The notes: a model not told the origin generated them from the sequence alone. Counted from the first letter of the stretch, positions 10,591 through 20,934 are shown. The stretch: DNA of 64,000 nucleotides from Oscillospiraceae bacterium (GCA_015066005.1 SVPF01000001.1:44997-108996), one strand, 5' to 3'. Program-made: numbers and translations.

Positions 10591-11493
10591 TTAAGTGCCA
10601 ACACGCTCAAGAAGCATCATAATAAGCTTTTTGGCAAAATACATAAACAGGAACAACACGGTTGCCAATGCACAACCATAACCCATTTCATACCTAACAT
10701 TGCTGACGTCAACAATATGTGACAATAAAGTTTGTGTTGCATACTGTGCATTTGAAGAGCCTAAAATGGTAAACGAAGTCACTATTTGCATAACTGCACC
10801 GAACACAAGCTGTGGCTTCATACTTGGCAAAGTGATATACCATGCCTCTTGCAATCTGTTTTCAATACCATCAATCATACCTGCTTCAAACAAGGATGAA
10901 TCAACGCATTTAAAACCAGCCAAGAAGGACAAAAATCCCGTACCTAAGCTTGCCCAAAATATTTTAATTATCATAACCAGCATTGCATAGTCCGTATCGG
11001 TAGACCATGCAATTGGAGAACTTATAACGCCAAAGCTTATGAGGACGTTATTTATAAAACCGTACGAGTCACTGCTGAACAAATAGTCCCAAATAACACT
11101 TGCCTGACCCGAAAGCACCGGTGCATAAAACACAACCGTTGTAAAGGTTCTTACGGGCTTTGGCAAATCATTTATAAGCCATGCGAAAATATAACACAGC
11201 AAATAGCTTGCAGGACCCGTCACAAATGCAACGATGAGGGTATTTTTTATTGATTTAATAAAAATATCGTCATCGGTAAACATTCTTAAATAGTTTTGCC
11301 AACCAATAAATTTAGGTGGCGTAAGCATATTAAAATAAGTAAAGCTTAAAACCACCGCAACAACAAGCGGCAAAAGAGTAAAAAGGAAAAAGCAAATTGT
11401 ATATGGAGTAAGTAAAACATAAGACTGCCAATTGCGCTTTATTCTTGAAGCTAACGAATATTCCTGCGCCTTATTTCGTTTCAAATTACTCAT
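10591..11493 (-). CDS. Sugar ABC transporter permease (MalF-like), second pair
   Basis: Multi-TM; 'LLTPYTICFFLFTLLPL' start; EAA-like loop 'FEAGMIDGIENRLQEAWYITLPSMKP'. Confidence 0.92.
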   Translation of the reverse strand: MSNLKRNKAQEYSLASRIKRNWQSYVLLTPYTICFFLFTLLPLVVAVVLSFTYFNMLTPPKFIGWQNYLRMFTDDDIFIKSIKNTLIVAFVTGPASYLLCYIFAWLINDLPKPVRTFTTVVFYAPVLSGQASVIWDYLFSSDSYGFINNVLISFGVISSPIAWSTDTDYAMLVMIIKIFWASLGTGFLSFLAGFKCVDSSLFEAGMIDGIENRLQEAWYITLPSMKPQLVFGAVMQIVTSFTILGSSNAQYATQTLLSHIVDVSNVRYEMGYGCALATVLFLFMYFAKKLIMMLLERVGT

Positions 11494-14290
11494 CTCCTAT
11501 ACCAAATTCCTCACAACGCCTTGCTATTTCATTATCGGTTTGTCGCATCCAATACTTTAGTGCCTCTCTTGGATTTTTACCGTTATATAAAACCGATTCA
11601 AAGGCATTTGTAATATTACGGGAAACATAATATTCACCCGGCACCGTTGCCAGTGAAATTGATTTGTCGCGCTGCTTTGTGAGAGCATTCAGCTCCTCGC
11701 CCGACCACGCAACCTGCATATATGCATCCTTATTTGCGGGAGAATATCTGCCCGCAATGCCAAACACCGACTCCAGCTTTCTGCTGTAAATGCTTTGAGT
11801 TTGACCACTGCTCCACCACTTTAGGAATTCCCAAGCGGCCTTTTTGTTTTGCGCCTTACTCAAGATACATGCGCAGGTGGAAGTGATTATCGCGGTGTTG
11901 TTTCCTTCTTCTACAGAAGGAATTTGTGTCATTTTCCACAAATTCCTAATTTCAGGCGCAGAAGCCTGAAGCTTGTAATAAAAATCGTAAGTGATTATTG
12001 TCAGCGGCAATTCACCCGTTCTGAAACGGTTATAATCGTCCTTTACAATAGGTGCGCCGTATTGACTGTAAAAATCAGTCCACATTTCAAAGGCTTTATT
12101 TGCAACCGATGATGTAAGCTCTGTAGAGGTTAAGCTATCGTTATAAATTTTGCCGCCCATTTGCAGTACCAAAACGCTGAACATATCAGCAGGAAGGCCT
12201 ATGTTCATATTGTTTCTTTGCAAAACCTCTGCAACATCATACATTTCATCCCAGGTTTTCGGGGGTGCTAAGCCTAAATTATCAAAAATATCCGTGCGAT
12301 AGAACATCATATCAAAATTCACGGTTTCAGGTAATGCATAACAATGCCCTTTTATTGAAAAAGCATCTAAAATAGTGTCGGGATAATTACCTACTACAGA
12401 TTCAAAATCCGAAAATTCATCAAGCGGCACCACCGCATTTCTTAGTGCCAACGAAACAGGACTTAAACCACCCAAGGAAACATCGGGTCCTCTACCTGAA
12501 AGCACAGCAGTTTCCAATGTTCCCTGTACCAACTGCAAATTAACCCTTACATCACTTTGGGTTACAAATTCGGAATCAATCATTTCCTTTATAATGTCCG
12601 CCTGGTCTCTACCCGCAGCCGACCAAACCGTTATTACTGTTCCGTCCTTAGAATCGTAAGTATTACCAACTGTGGAATAATCCTCCAAAAAAGCGCCAAA
12701 AAAGGCCTTGATATGAAAGACCATCTTTTCCAAAAAAGAAGCCTTGGTTTCGGGCATAGCTTCATTTTCGGGCACTAAATAAAGCTTATCGAGCGAAAGC
12801 GCCTGTGACTGTAAATTAAGTGACCAGGAAGAAAGAGAGGATAGATTCGACCTGAAGCTTTCAAGCTGTTCTGAAATCGCATCCTGACTTTTTATAAACT
12901 TTTTAAGCTGCTTGCAAATACGGTCTATAAGTGATGCTTCCGAGCCCTTTGTTCCGGTAAGCTTATACATATCGTCAGAAATGCTTGACAATTCCTTATA
13001 AACCGACTTAAAGTCATCCTTTAATTCGGGTATTGATTCGTGCAAATAGTAATTTCGCCACATATCAGGTGTTGTACCCGTTATGGAAACTATTTTTGAA
13101 TAATCGTTATTAAGTGTGTCAACACATTCATTTGTTCGAAGCACAATATCCGAAAGAACACTGAGTGTAGGCACAAGCGTTAATGTATGCCTGCCATTAG
13201 AAAGCCAAACGGTATATTCTCCCGTATCCTTGGCCTTCCAAGAGGAAGTGTACGGAAAAGCAACAGCTGAAAGCTCTTTATAAGGAATTTCGCCGTCTAT
13301 TTTAACCTCACGATAGGTTGATAACCCACGCAAAAAATTTTGCTTATAACGAAAGCCAAGCTTATAAAAGCCGTCTTTTTCCACATCAAATTCCCAAGTA
13401 ATTTCTTCAATTCGGTTGTCCCAATTGCCACCGCCGATATTATTAAGACGGGTTTTTATCGGATGCGAAGGTGTTGTGGCGGGGTCCGACCTGTCAGCAT
13501 TAGGATAAAGCATTTGTGATGTTTTTGAAAACGGCTTTTCAGCCTCAAAAACTATAAGCTCGCCCTTGCCAGATTTGTTTGAATTCTCACTCATATATTG
13601 CTCATATGTAAGCAATTCTTCGGGATTATAAAGCACTAACTTGCCAATAACTATAGGGTCTCTTAGTGCTTTAAGCGTAATTGTATGCTCGCCCGCCGTC
13701 AGATAAAATGCATAGGGCTCACAATAAATACCCTCATCATCCTGAACTGAATATTCCATCCACTGCGGAACAGAAATATGCTCAGGTCTTATTTGGTTAT
13801 TATTGTTGTCGTATAAAAATTCTTCATTTTCATATTCATAAATTCGGGGAAAGGATATGCTTGCGCACTGATTAAATGGAATTTCACCGTCAATAGCCAG
13901 GGCATATTCAAGAGTTGCTCCCTTGCCTTCAACCGAAAAATATTGAAGCTTTATGCAATAAAGACTGTCATTTGGAACATTAAATTTAAAGGTAACCTCG
14001 CCTTCGCCATTTTCCCAAACAATGCAATTACTTTTATTTTCATAATCAGCAATCTTGGCTACTGCTTCTTCAGAAATATAAGCGTTGCTGTAGTCAAGTT
14101 CAATTTGATTATCAGGGCGTGGCGTACTGCTGTAAGCCTTGCTGTAAGCATCGTAAGACAATTTTCCCGATGCTTCAGCCATACCATCTGTCGCAGTTAA
14201 TGCATTTTCAGCGGCGACATTCATTGTGGCTACTATAGCAAACGCCAAAGTAATTGCAAAAGCCTTTTGGCACAAACGGTAAAATTTCAC
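11486..14290 (-). CDS. Extracellular solute-binding protein with about 450-aa N-terminal CBM-like region
   Basis: C-terminal half resembles family-1 SBPs ('LGLAPPKTWDEMYDVAEVLQRNN', 'KKAAWEFLKWWSSGQTQ'); N-terminal half has two beta-sandwich-like repeats ('ITWEFDVEKDGFYKLGFRYKQ...YREVKIDGEIPY'). Confidence 0.8.
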   Translation of the reverse strand: MKFYRLCQKAFAITLAFAIVATMNVAAENALTATDGMAEASGKLSYDAYSKAYSSTPRPDNQIELDYSNAYISEEAVAKIADYENKSNCIVWENGEGEVTFKFNVPNDSLYCIKLQYFSVEGKGATLEYALAIDGEIPFNQCASISFPRIYEYENEEFLYDNNNNQIRPEHISVPQWMEYSVQDDEGIYCEPYAFYLTAGEHTITLKALRDPIVIGKLVLYNPEELLTYEQYMSENSNKSGKGELIVFEAEKPFSKTSQMLYPNADRSDPATTPSHPIKTRLNNIGGGNWDNRIEEITWEFDVEKDGFYKLGFRYKQNFLRGLSTYREVKIDGEIPYKELSAVAFPYTSSWKAKDTGEYTVWLSNGRHTLTLVPTLSVLSDIVLRTNECVDTLNNDYSKIVSITGTTPDMWRNYYLHESIPELKDDFKSVYKELSSISDDMYKLTGTKGSEASLIDRICKQLKKFIKSQDAISEQLESFRSNLSSLSSWSLNLQSQALSLDKLYLVPENEAMPETKASFLEKMVFHIKAFFGAFLEDYSTVGNTYDSKDGTVITVWSAAGRDQADIIKEMIDSEFVTQSDVRVNLQLVQGTLETAVLSGRGPDVSLGGLSPVSLALRNAVVPLDEFSDFESVVGNYPDTILDAFSIKGHCYALPETVNFDMMFYRTDIFDNLGLAPPKTWDEMYDVAEVLQRNNMNIGLPADMFSVLVLQMGGKIYNDSLTSTELTSSVANKAFEMWTDFYSQYGAPIVKDDYNRFRTGELPLTIITYDFYYKLQASAPEIRNLWKMTQIPSVEEGNNTAIITSTCACILSKAQNKKAAWEFLKWWSSGQTQSIYSRKLESVFGIAGRYSPANKDAYMQVAWSGEELNALTKQRDKSISLATVPGEYYVSRNITNAFESVLYNGKNPREALKYWMRQTDNEIARRCEEFGIGDE

Positions 14291-14324
14291 GCATATCCTC
14301 CTTTCCGAGATTTACAAGACTGTT

Positions 14325-15641
14325 TTAATATTCGTTTTCTGTGGCAAGCTTTTTGTTGATAGAATCAATTTGTGCCTGCAAAATGGGGTATGTTGTTTCA
14401 ACATTGGTTGACCACGGTGTGCCCCAGTCAACAGTGCTGTTAAACATTGTAAATATTTCTGTTTGACCAAAATTCCCCACACCTGCAACACGGCCTAAAA
14501 CTGCGGTTTGATTTTTGCCGCTTTCACACCATTCGGTAACCTCTTCAACATCAGCGGGATAATCATAAAGGTCTTTATACTCCTGATAAACCTTTCGTCC
14601 GTCCTCAGTATCCTGAAGCCATCTGCTTACGGCAGCCCACGCAAGTGCGCCTCCCGGATTTTTAGCGCCCTTTGAAAGCCATAAGCCCGAATAGTTTGCA
14701 AGTGTATACCACTTATCTGCACCGTCCATCTTAGGTGCAGGAGCGACGCCTATAACACCGTCTGTAAACTTATCAACATAAGAAGAAACCTGCCAGCTGG
14801 AATCAACAAGCATTGCACAATTGCCCTTCCAAATATCACCGCCGGAGCAACCAAGCTTGTTGATATTGAAAAGCACGTCCATAAACTTTGCAATTTGGGG
14901 ACTGCGAATATTGTTTTCAAAGGTGCCGTCTTGATTTACTTTTACGAAATCCTCACCGCAGGACATATAAGCATCAATTGCGGTTACCGTACCGCCGTAA
15001 ATATCGACCGTACCGTCACGGTTAGTGTCCTGAGTTAATTCCTTGGATAATTCAAGAAATTTGCTCCAAGTCCACTGATCCTTTTTGAAAAGCTCGTAAG
15101 GTGTTTCTAAACCGGCATTTTCAAACATCTTGCGATTATAGTATGTACGACCTGCCGATGTAGTTCTTACATAGCAGTTATAATTTACTCCGCGGTACTT
15201 TAGGGGATTTTCATCTAAATAATCCCAAAAAGGATCAGAGGTGTCAATGTGCTTTGAAACATCATCAACCAAGCCGTTCAATATAAAGTTGGGAAAATCA
15301 GCCATCTTAAAGAAAACCATATCAGGCGCCTGGTCAGAAAGTATAAGCTGAATAGCCTTGCTAGTAAGCTCCTGATAAGTAGTTCTTACAACCTCTACCC
15401 TGCAGCCGTATTTTTCCTGCAATTGCTTATTTATAAAGCCTAAAGCAGTAGTAGGGTCGTCAAGCACTTCTTGTGAATCCCAGCAAAGCCACTTTACTGT
15501 ATCCGATTTAATTTCAAGCTCAGGCAAGCTGGTGTTTGCCCTGTTCCCCGAACCCGAACCGCCGCCGGATTTGCCGCATGCCGAAAAGCAGCAAGCTACC
15601 ATAACCAGCGCTGTAAAAATACAAACTAATCTTTTAAACAT
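14325..15641 (-). CDS. Extracellular solute-binding lipoprotein
   Basis: Lipobox 'CCFSACG'; SBP features 'ILSDQAPDMVFFKMADFPNFILNGLVDDVSKHID', 'YYNRKMFENAGLETPYELFKKDQWTWSKFLEL'. Confidence 0.9.
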   Translation of the reverse strand: MFKRLVCIFTALVMVACCFSACGKSGGGSGSGNRANTSLPELEIKSDTVKWLCWDSQEVLDDPTTALGFINKQLQEKYGCRVEVVRTTYQELTSKAIQLILSDQAPDMVFFKMADFPNFILNGLVDDVSKHIDTSDPFWDYLDENPLKYRGVNYNCYVRTTSAGRTYYNRKMFENAGLETPYELFKKDQWTWSKFLELSKELTQDTNRDGTVDIYGGTVTAIDAYMSCGEDFVKVNQDGTFENNIRSPQIAKFMDVLFNINKLGCSGGDIWKGNCAMLVDSSWQVSSYVDKFTDGVIGVAPAPKMDGADKWYTLANYSGLWLSKGAKNPGGALAWAAVSRWLQDTEDGRKVYQEYKDLYDYPADVEEVTEWCESGKNQTAVLGRVAGVGNFGQTEIFTMFNSTVDWGTPWSTNVETTYPILQAQIDSINKKLATENEY

Positions 15642-15780
15642 ATTCTTACCTCCAACAATTTATAAAAAGGTCAACTTTACATTGGCCGATTTTACCACTA
15701 ACCTAAAATAACCATTGCAATTATTTTTTCTTTGTCATATAATTCACTTGAGATTCCCAAAAACTTTTGAGGTGCCCAAA

Positions 15781-16665
15781 ATGATAACTAAACTTCCTTC
15801 AAATAAGCTAATTGAATCTTTAACCGAATTCCACTTTGAAAAGCTTTATGAGCTTTCCAGTTTTAACAGCATAGATTTGTTGCAATATTCAGATGTGCAA
15901 TATAATCACTCATCTGCCATACCGCCGCAGCACCGCCAATGGTGTGATGAAATCACCTATGTTTACGGTGGGCAGGGTACCATCTTACACAATGGCAAAA
16001 CCTACGAAATCTCAAGCGGTCAAATTCATCTTTGTTGCAAAGAGGATATGCACCAAATTTTTAACAACAAGGGCGGAACCTTGCGTTTTTATTGCATTGG
16101 GTATGATGTACACCCTGAAAATCCGCTTTACAAGCTGGTGCAGGAAATTCGCAAAAAGGTTAGCCAAAGTGAAAGTCCGATTATAAACGATTCGTGGGAA
16201 TTGCGATCAGCTTTTGAGCACACACTTTTTACACTTTATAATCAGGAAAATCCTCAGCTTTCCAAGCATATAGCCGCTTGCAGTCTTAACTATATCCTTT
16301 CGGTAATATTAAACGGATACCTTCAAAAAAATACACCAAAAATCAAAAAAAGTATACCTAAGGAAAACATGCTGTTTCAAATAATGGGTTACTTAAAAAG
16401 TAACGTTTATGACATAAACGCGCTTAAAAAAATGCCTACTGAGCTTGGGTACAGCTATTCACACCTTTCGCACTTTTTCTCAGACACAACCGGAAAAAAC
16501 TTAAAAGAATATTTTCTCAGCTTGAGAATGGAAACCGCGCATTCGCATTTAAAGGAAAATGTACCGGTAACTACAGTTGCAGAATTGCTTGGTTATTCTT
16601 CCATTCACACATTTTCACGCGCTTACAAAGCATATTTTCAAAATTCGCCCAGTGACCACAAATAA
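15781..16665 (+). CDS. AraC family transcriptional regulator
   Basis: C-terminal HTH 'LGYSYSHLSHFFSDTTGKNLKEYFLSLRMETAHSHLKE...VAELLGYSSIHTFSRAYKAYFQNSPSDH'; divergent from the SBP operon. Confidence 0.9.
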   Translation: MITKLPSNKLIESLTEFHFEKLYELSSFNSIDLLQYSDVQYNHSSAIPPQHRQWCDEITYVYGGQGTILHNGKTYEISSGQIHLCCKEDMHQIFNNKGGTLRFYCIGYDVHPENPLYKLVQEIRKKVSQSESPIINDSWELRSAFEHTLFTLYNQENPQLSKHIAACSLNYILSVILNGYLQKNTPKIKKSIPKENMLFQIMGYLKSNVYDINALKKMPTELGYSYSHLSHFFSDTTGKNLKEYFLSLRMETAHSHLKENVPVTTVAELLGYSSIHTFSRAYKAYFQNSPSDHK

Positions 16666-16980
16666 ATTATACAGCCAATACCTAATTTTGTCTTTATCAT
16701 ATATTGGATTATATTTTATCATTTCTTGCAATAAATTTCATTCTTGATTTTTGAACTCTTCCGTTTATTTACAGTAAATGAATTTTTTGTAAATTCTTCA
16801 TTTTTCGGCGAAATAATATATATATGTTACAATTATACCAATTTCTTTTAGTAATTTTGCCGCTTTAGCGATTCTTATTTTTTGTCATTTCGTTTTTTTA
16901 AAAATGGGGTTTTGCTAACGTTGCGCACTTTTCAATTGTGCATTTTTGTCTTTTTTAAACCATTATTGCGAGGTGTTTTT

Positions 16981-17805
16981 ATGATAATAAAATTCCTTGG
17001 CACTGCCGCAGCAGAAGGAATCCCTGCTTTATTTTGCCGTTGCAACACCTGTTTAGAAGCCCGAAAAACAGGCGGAAAAGAGCTTAGAACCCGTTCTCAA
17101 ACCATAGTTGACGGAAAACTGATGATAGATTTTCCTGCCGAAACCTATGCGCATTCACTGCAACACAATATACAACTAAGTCAAGTGAAGCATTACTTAA
17201 TAACCCATTCACACGACGACCACTTTTACCCGCAGGACATTGCAATGCTTGCAAAAATGTTTTCAGGTATATCTGAAAACACCGAAAAATTCTATTTTTA
17301 CGGCAGTGATGATGTAGCGCTTCTTGCGAAACCGTTTATAGAAAAAACATTCGGTACTGCTGATTTTATAACGCTTGAACCCTTTAAAACATATACAATT
17401 GCAAGTTATTCGGTAACACCGCTTAAAGCAACGCACAACACAAAAACTCCCTTTATTTACATAATTAGCGATGGTACAAAGCAAATGCTTTATGCACACG
17501 ATACAGGGCTGTTTTGCAAAGAAACCGAAGACTATTTATATAATGAAAAGCCTTATTTTGATTTAATTTCCTTTGATTGCTGCTGCGGTACATGGCCTGA
17601 TGTTAACCATGGTACGCACTTGTCCCTTGGAAACATTAAAACAATTTGTGAAAAGATGCAAAAATATGGCATAATCGATAAGCACACCAAGCTTTGCTGT
17701 AACCATTTTTCACACAACGCATCAAATGTTTTATATAATAATCATAAAATATATGAGGATGAAGGCTTTATTATGACATATGACGGACTGGAAATTGAAT
17801 TTTAG
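16981..17805 (+). CDS. MBL-fold metallo-hydrolase (PhnP-like)
   Basis: 'MIIKFLGTAAAEGIPALFCRCNTCLEAR...LITHSHDDHFYPQD'; ATG at 16981 follows GAGGTG. Confidence 0.85.
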   Translation: MIIKFLGTAAAEGIPALFCRCNTCLEARKTGGKELRTRSQTIVDGKLMIDFPAETYAHSLQHNIQLSQVKHYLITHSHDDHFYPQDIAMLAKMFSGISENTEKFYFYGSDDVALLAKPFIEKTFGTADFITLEPFKTYTIASYSVTPLKATHNTKTPFIYIISDGTKQMLYAHDTGLFCKETEDYLYNEKPYFDLISFDCCCGTWPDVNHGTHLSLGNIKTICEKMQKYGIIDKHTKLCCNHFSHNASNVLYNNHKIYEDEGFIMTYDGLEIEF

Positions 17806-17810
17806 GCGCA

Positions 17811-17842
17811 AAAAAACCAACACATTATTGTGTTGGTTTTTC
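17811..17842. terminator. Bidirectional intrinsic terminator
   Basis: AAAAACCAACACA-ttat-TGTGTTGGTTTTT between convergent genes. Confidence 0.85.
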
Positions 17843-18733
17843 CATATATGCACTTTCGGTTTCTATACTTTTACGATAATCAGTTGGACTTTTGCCAAAT
17901 TTGTTTTTAAATGCCCTGCTGAATGTATATATTGAAGAATACTTTAAAAGCTCAGAAATTTCTCCTATTGATAGTCTGTTTTCCTTTATAAGCATCGCCG
18001 AAACATCCAACCGCCTTAAAGTATAATATTGCATTAGCGTTTCACCTGTGGTTTTACGAAAAACATCCGAAATATAACTATAGCTATAACCAAAATATTC
18101 GGAAAGCGACCTGAGATTATCAATAGCATAAATATGTGTGCTAATGTAATTCATAATCTGATAGCAAAGTTCCTGTGAAGAATCAACATTTAGCTTAGGT
18201 TTGTCGTATTTGTTTTCAAAATCCCTTATCAAATACCTTGTTATCTGATTAAGCGTGCAAATAAGTATATCATCAGAATAATCATCATTAAACAATGTTT
18301 CCGATATGCTGTTTCCTATTAAATATTCTATATCCTTATTAGTAAAGATTCTTTTTGTTGGGTCACTGTTATAAAACATTATTTCGTCCAGCTTAGACAG
18401 CAATTTTTCGTCATTGGGCCAAAAGGAAAGAAAATTATACTTTAACGGGTCGTTTTTATCGGTATCAATTGCATGTATATCACCCGGGAAGGAAACATAA
18501 ATTTCCCCCTCTTTAATGGGCACGCAAACACCATTTGTATATATATAACCCTTGCCGTCAAAAATTTGTGTCAGTTCAAACCAATTTCTATGAATATGAG
18601 TTTCAATAAAAGAATCGTTCTTGCAATGTGTCCTGCCGATTTGAAAAAGCTGTATATTGCCAAGCTGCAGTGGGTTTTCAACATAATATTTTTCTATATG
18701 AAATTTTCGAACCAAATTAATTTCATTTTCCAT
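17825..18733 (-). CDS. AraC family transcriptional regulator
   Basis: Cupin-like N-terminus and AraC HTH 'ISELLKYSSIYTFSRAFKNKFGKSPTDYRK'. Confidence 0.9.
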   Translation of the reverse strand: MENEINLVRKFHIEKYYVENPLQLGNIQLFQIGRTHCKNDSFIETHIHRNWFELTQIFDGKGYIYTNGVCVPIKEGEIYVSFPGDIHAIDTDKNDPLKYNFLSFWPNDEKLLSKLDEIMFYNSDPTKRIFTNKDIEYLIGNSISETLFNDDYSDDILICTLNQITRYLIRDFENKYDKPKLNVDSSQELCYQIMNYISTHIYAIDNLRSLSEYFGYSYSYISDVFRKTTGETLMQYYTLRRLDVSAMLIKENRLSIGEISELLKYSSIYTFSRAFKNKFGKSPTDYRKSIETESAYMEKPTQ

Positions 18734-18824
18734 ATTATCACCACAAACGATTATACACCATATATTTAGCAATGTAAATAAAATGTATAAAAATCAGCCA
18801 CTAAAAACTTGCTTTTTAGCTAAA

Positions 18825-18850
18825 ATCTAAAAAAATGCTAAATTTTAGAT
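18825..18850. promoter_or_regulatory. Candidate operator: ATCTAAAA-N10-TTTTAGAT
   Basis: Perfect 8-bp inverted repeat between divergent araC-type and Gfo/Idh/MocA genes, overlapping two direct 'GCTAAA' repeats. Confidence 0.4.
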
Positions 18851-18921
18851 AAAAAAAAGACATTTAATTTTTTGCAAACGGATTATATAATATATTTACA
18901 AAGCTATTTGGAGGTATTCCT

Positions 18922-19983
18922 ATGAAGAAAAAGATTATTGCAGTAATTGGCTGCGGAAGAATTGCTCATAATGCACATATGCCCGCCTTTTCAAAAATGG
19001 ATAATATTCGCGTAAAATATGCCTGCGACATCATTTTAGAGAAAGCAAAAAAAATGATGGATGAATTCCCCATTATTGAATCTGTTATAGAAGATTATAA
19101 GATTGCAATTAACGACCCCGAGGTTGATGCAATTTTTATTTTAACACCCAACTACGCTCACTATACCATAACTATGGATGCTTTGCGTGCCGGTAAGCAT
19201 GTTTTTTGCGAAAAGCCTATTACTGTTAATTACGAGCTTTCCTGCAAAATGGCTGAAGAAGCAAATAAGCAAAACAAAATTTTAAATATTGGTGTTTGCA
19301 ACAGATATCAAAAATCGGTTGAAATGTTAGAACAAATGAACCGCGAAGGTAAATTCGGTAATATTTACCATGTTTACTGCTCCTTCCGTTCCTTCCGTTC
19401 AATCCCGGGTCTTGGCGGTGCATTTACCACTAAAGAACAGTCAGGCGGCGGCGTACTTATTGACTGGGGTATACACTTCCTTGACTTGATTTTATACATT
19501 TTAGGCGGTGCAAAGCTAAACAATGTAACCTGTGATGCTTACTGTGAAATGGCAAAGGATATGTCATCTTATAAATACAAGTTTATGTGGGCCGAAGATA
19601 CTGCTGATATTAAAAACGGCACTAACGATGTTGATGACTTTATCAGCGGATACATTCGCACTGACAAGGCAAGCATTTCGTTTAACGGTGCTTGGGCACA
19701 AAACATTGATAAAGATGAAATGTTTATAGATTTTCTTGGCGACAAGTGCGGCGCACGCCTTACATATTGCGGAAAATTTGAACTATATGACGGTTCCACA
19801 CTTGAAACCATTAACCCCGAATATGACATTCCTGATATGTACCTTTGCGAAGATGAGGCATTTATTGAATCTATCACCACAGGTGAAAAGAACCGCAACC
19901 ATATTGACAACATTCTTGAAAGCGCGAAGCTTCTTGATGCACTTTATGCATCATCTGAGAAGAAGGGAGAAGTTGTGTTTTAA
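18922..19983 (+). CDS. Gfo/Idh/MocA family oxidoreductase
   Basis: Rossmann start 'VIGCGRIAHNAHMPAF'; 'GKHVFCEKPITVN'. Confidence 0.93.
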   Translation: MKKKIIAVIGCGRIAHNAHMPAFSKMDNIRVKYACDIILEKAKKMMDEFPIIESVIEDYKIAINDPEVDAIFILTPNYAHYTITMDALRAGKHVFCEKPITVNYELSCKMAEEANKQNKILNIGVCNRYQKSVEMLEQMNREGKFGNIYHVYCSFRSFRSIPGLGGAFTTKEQSGGGVLIDWGIHFLDLILYILGGAKLNNVTCDAYCEMAKDMSSYKYKFMWAEDTADIKNGTNDVDDFISGYIRTDKASISFNGAWAQNIDKDEMFIDFLGDKCGARLTYCGKFELYDGSTLETINPEYDIPDMYLCEDEAFIESITTGEKNRNHIDNILESAKLLDALYASSEKKGEVVF

Positions 19984-19985
19984 TT

Positions 19986-20837
19986 ATGAAAACTATAGGT
20001 TTTGTTGATTATTACTTAAGCGAGTGGCATGCAAACAATTATCCTGCGTGGATAAAACAAGCAAATTCTGAGCTCGCAACCGATTATCAGGTTAAATATG
20101 CTTGGGCAGAAAAAGATATTTCACCTGTAGATGGCGTTAGTACTGATGAATGGTGCAAAAATATGGGCACAATTCGTTGTGAATCTATTGAAGAGCTTTG
20201 TGAAAAATGCGATACAATAGTAATTTTGTCACCCTCTAACCCTGAAAAACATTTAGAATATGCAAAAAAGGTCTTACCCTTCAAAAAGCCAACTTATATA
20301 GACAAGCCCTTTGCCGACACGAAGGAAAGCGCAAACGAAATATTTGCAATTGCCGAAAAATACGGCACCCCTTTCTTCAGCACTTCAGCACTTCGCTACG
20401 CAACCGAATTAGATTTCATAAAAGAATGTACCGCAATTACAACCTTGGGCGGCGGTTCAAATTTAGAAGAATATATAATCCATCAAGCAGAAATGGTTGT
20501 CAAAAAACTTGGTATTGGTGCAAAATGCATTAAAGCGCAGGCAATTAGCCAATCACAGTATTTTTTCACAATAAAATACACCGATAACCGCATGGCAGGT
20601 ATGCACTTTGTCAAAGGCGGTGCCCCATTTGTAATTACTCTTTCTCCCGACGATACAAGCGACGCCCTTCACAAAAATATTACATCCGACTTCTTCTACA
20701 TTTTAATAAAGGATATTATTAAATTCTTTGAAGAAAAGATGCCAAGCTTTAACACACAGGAAACCTTGGAAGTAAATAAAATTCTTGTATCAGCGGTTAA
20801 GGCTAAATCCGCCTTAGATGAGTGGATAGAAATTTAA
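19986..20837 (+). CDS. Gfo/Idh/MocA-like protein
   Basis: 'CDTIVILSPSNPEKHLEYAKKVLPFKKPTYIDKPFADT' resembles a Gfo/Idh N-terminal domain. Confidence 0.75.
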   Translation: MKTIGFVDYYLSEWHANNYPAWIKQANSELATDYQVKYAWAEKDISPVDGVSTDEWCKNMGTIRCESIEELCEKCDTIVILSPSNPEKHLEYAKKVLPFKKPTYIDKPFADTKESANEIFAIAEKYGTPFFSTSALRYATELDFIKECTAITTLGGGSNLEEYIIHQAEMVVKKLGIGAKCIKAQAISQSQYFFTIKYTDNRMAGMHFVKGGAPFVITLSPDDTSDALHKNITSDFFYILIKDIIKFFEEKMPSFNTQETLEVNKILVSAVKAKSALDEWIEI

Positions 20838-20848
20838 AATAGTATAGT

Positions 20849-20904
20849 AAAAACTCGGCCAAAATGCGATTTAATCGCGCTTTAGCCGAGTTTAATTTTT
20901 TTGT
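20849..20904 (+). terminator. Intrinsic terminator
   Basis: AACTCGGC...GCCGAGTT followed by taattttttt. Confidence 0.75.
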
Positions 20905-20934
20905 ATGCTTCCGTTTTTATACCGAAAGGTCAAT

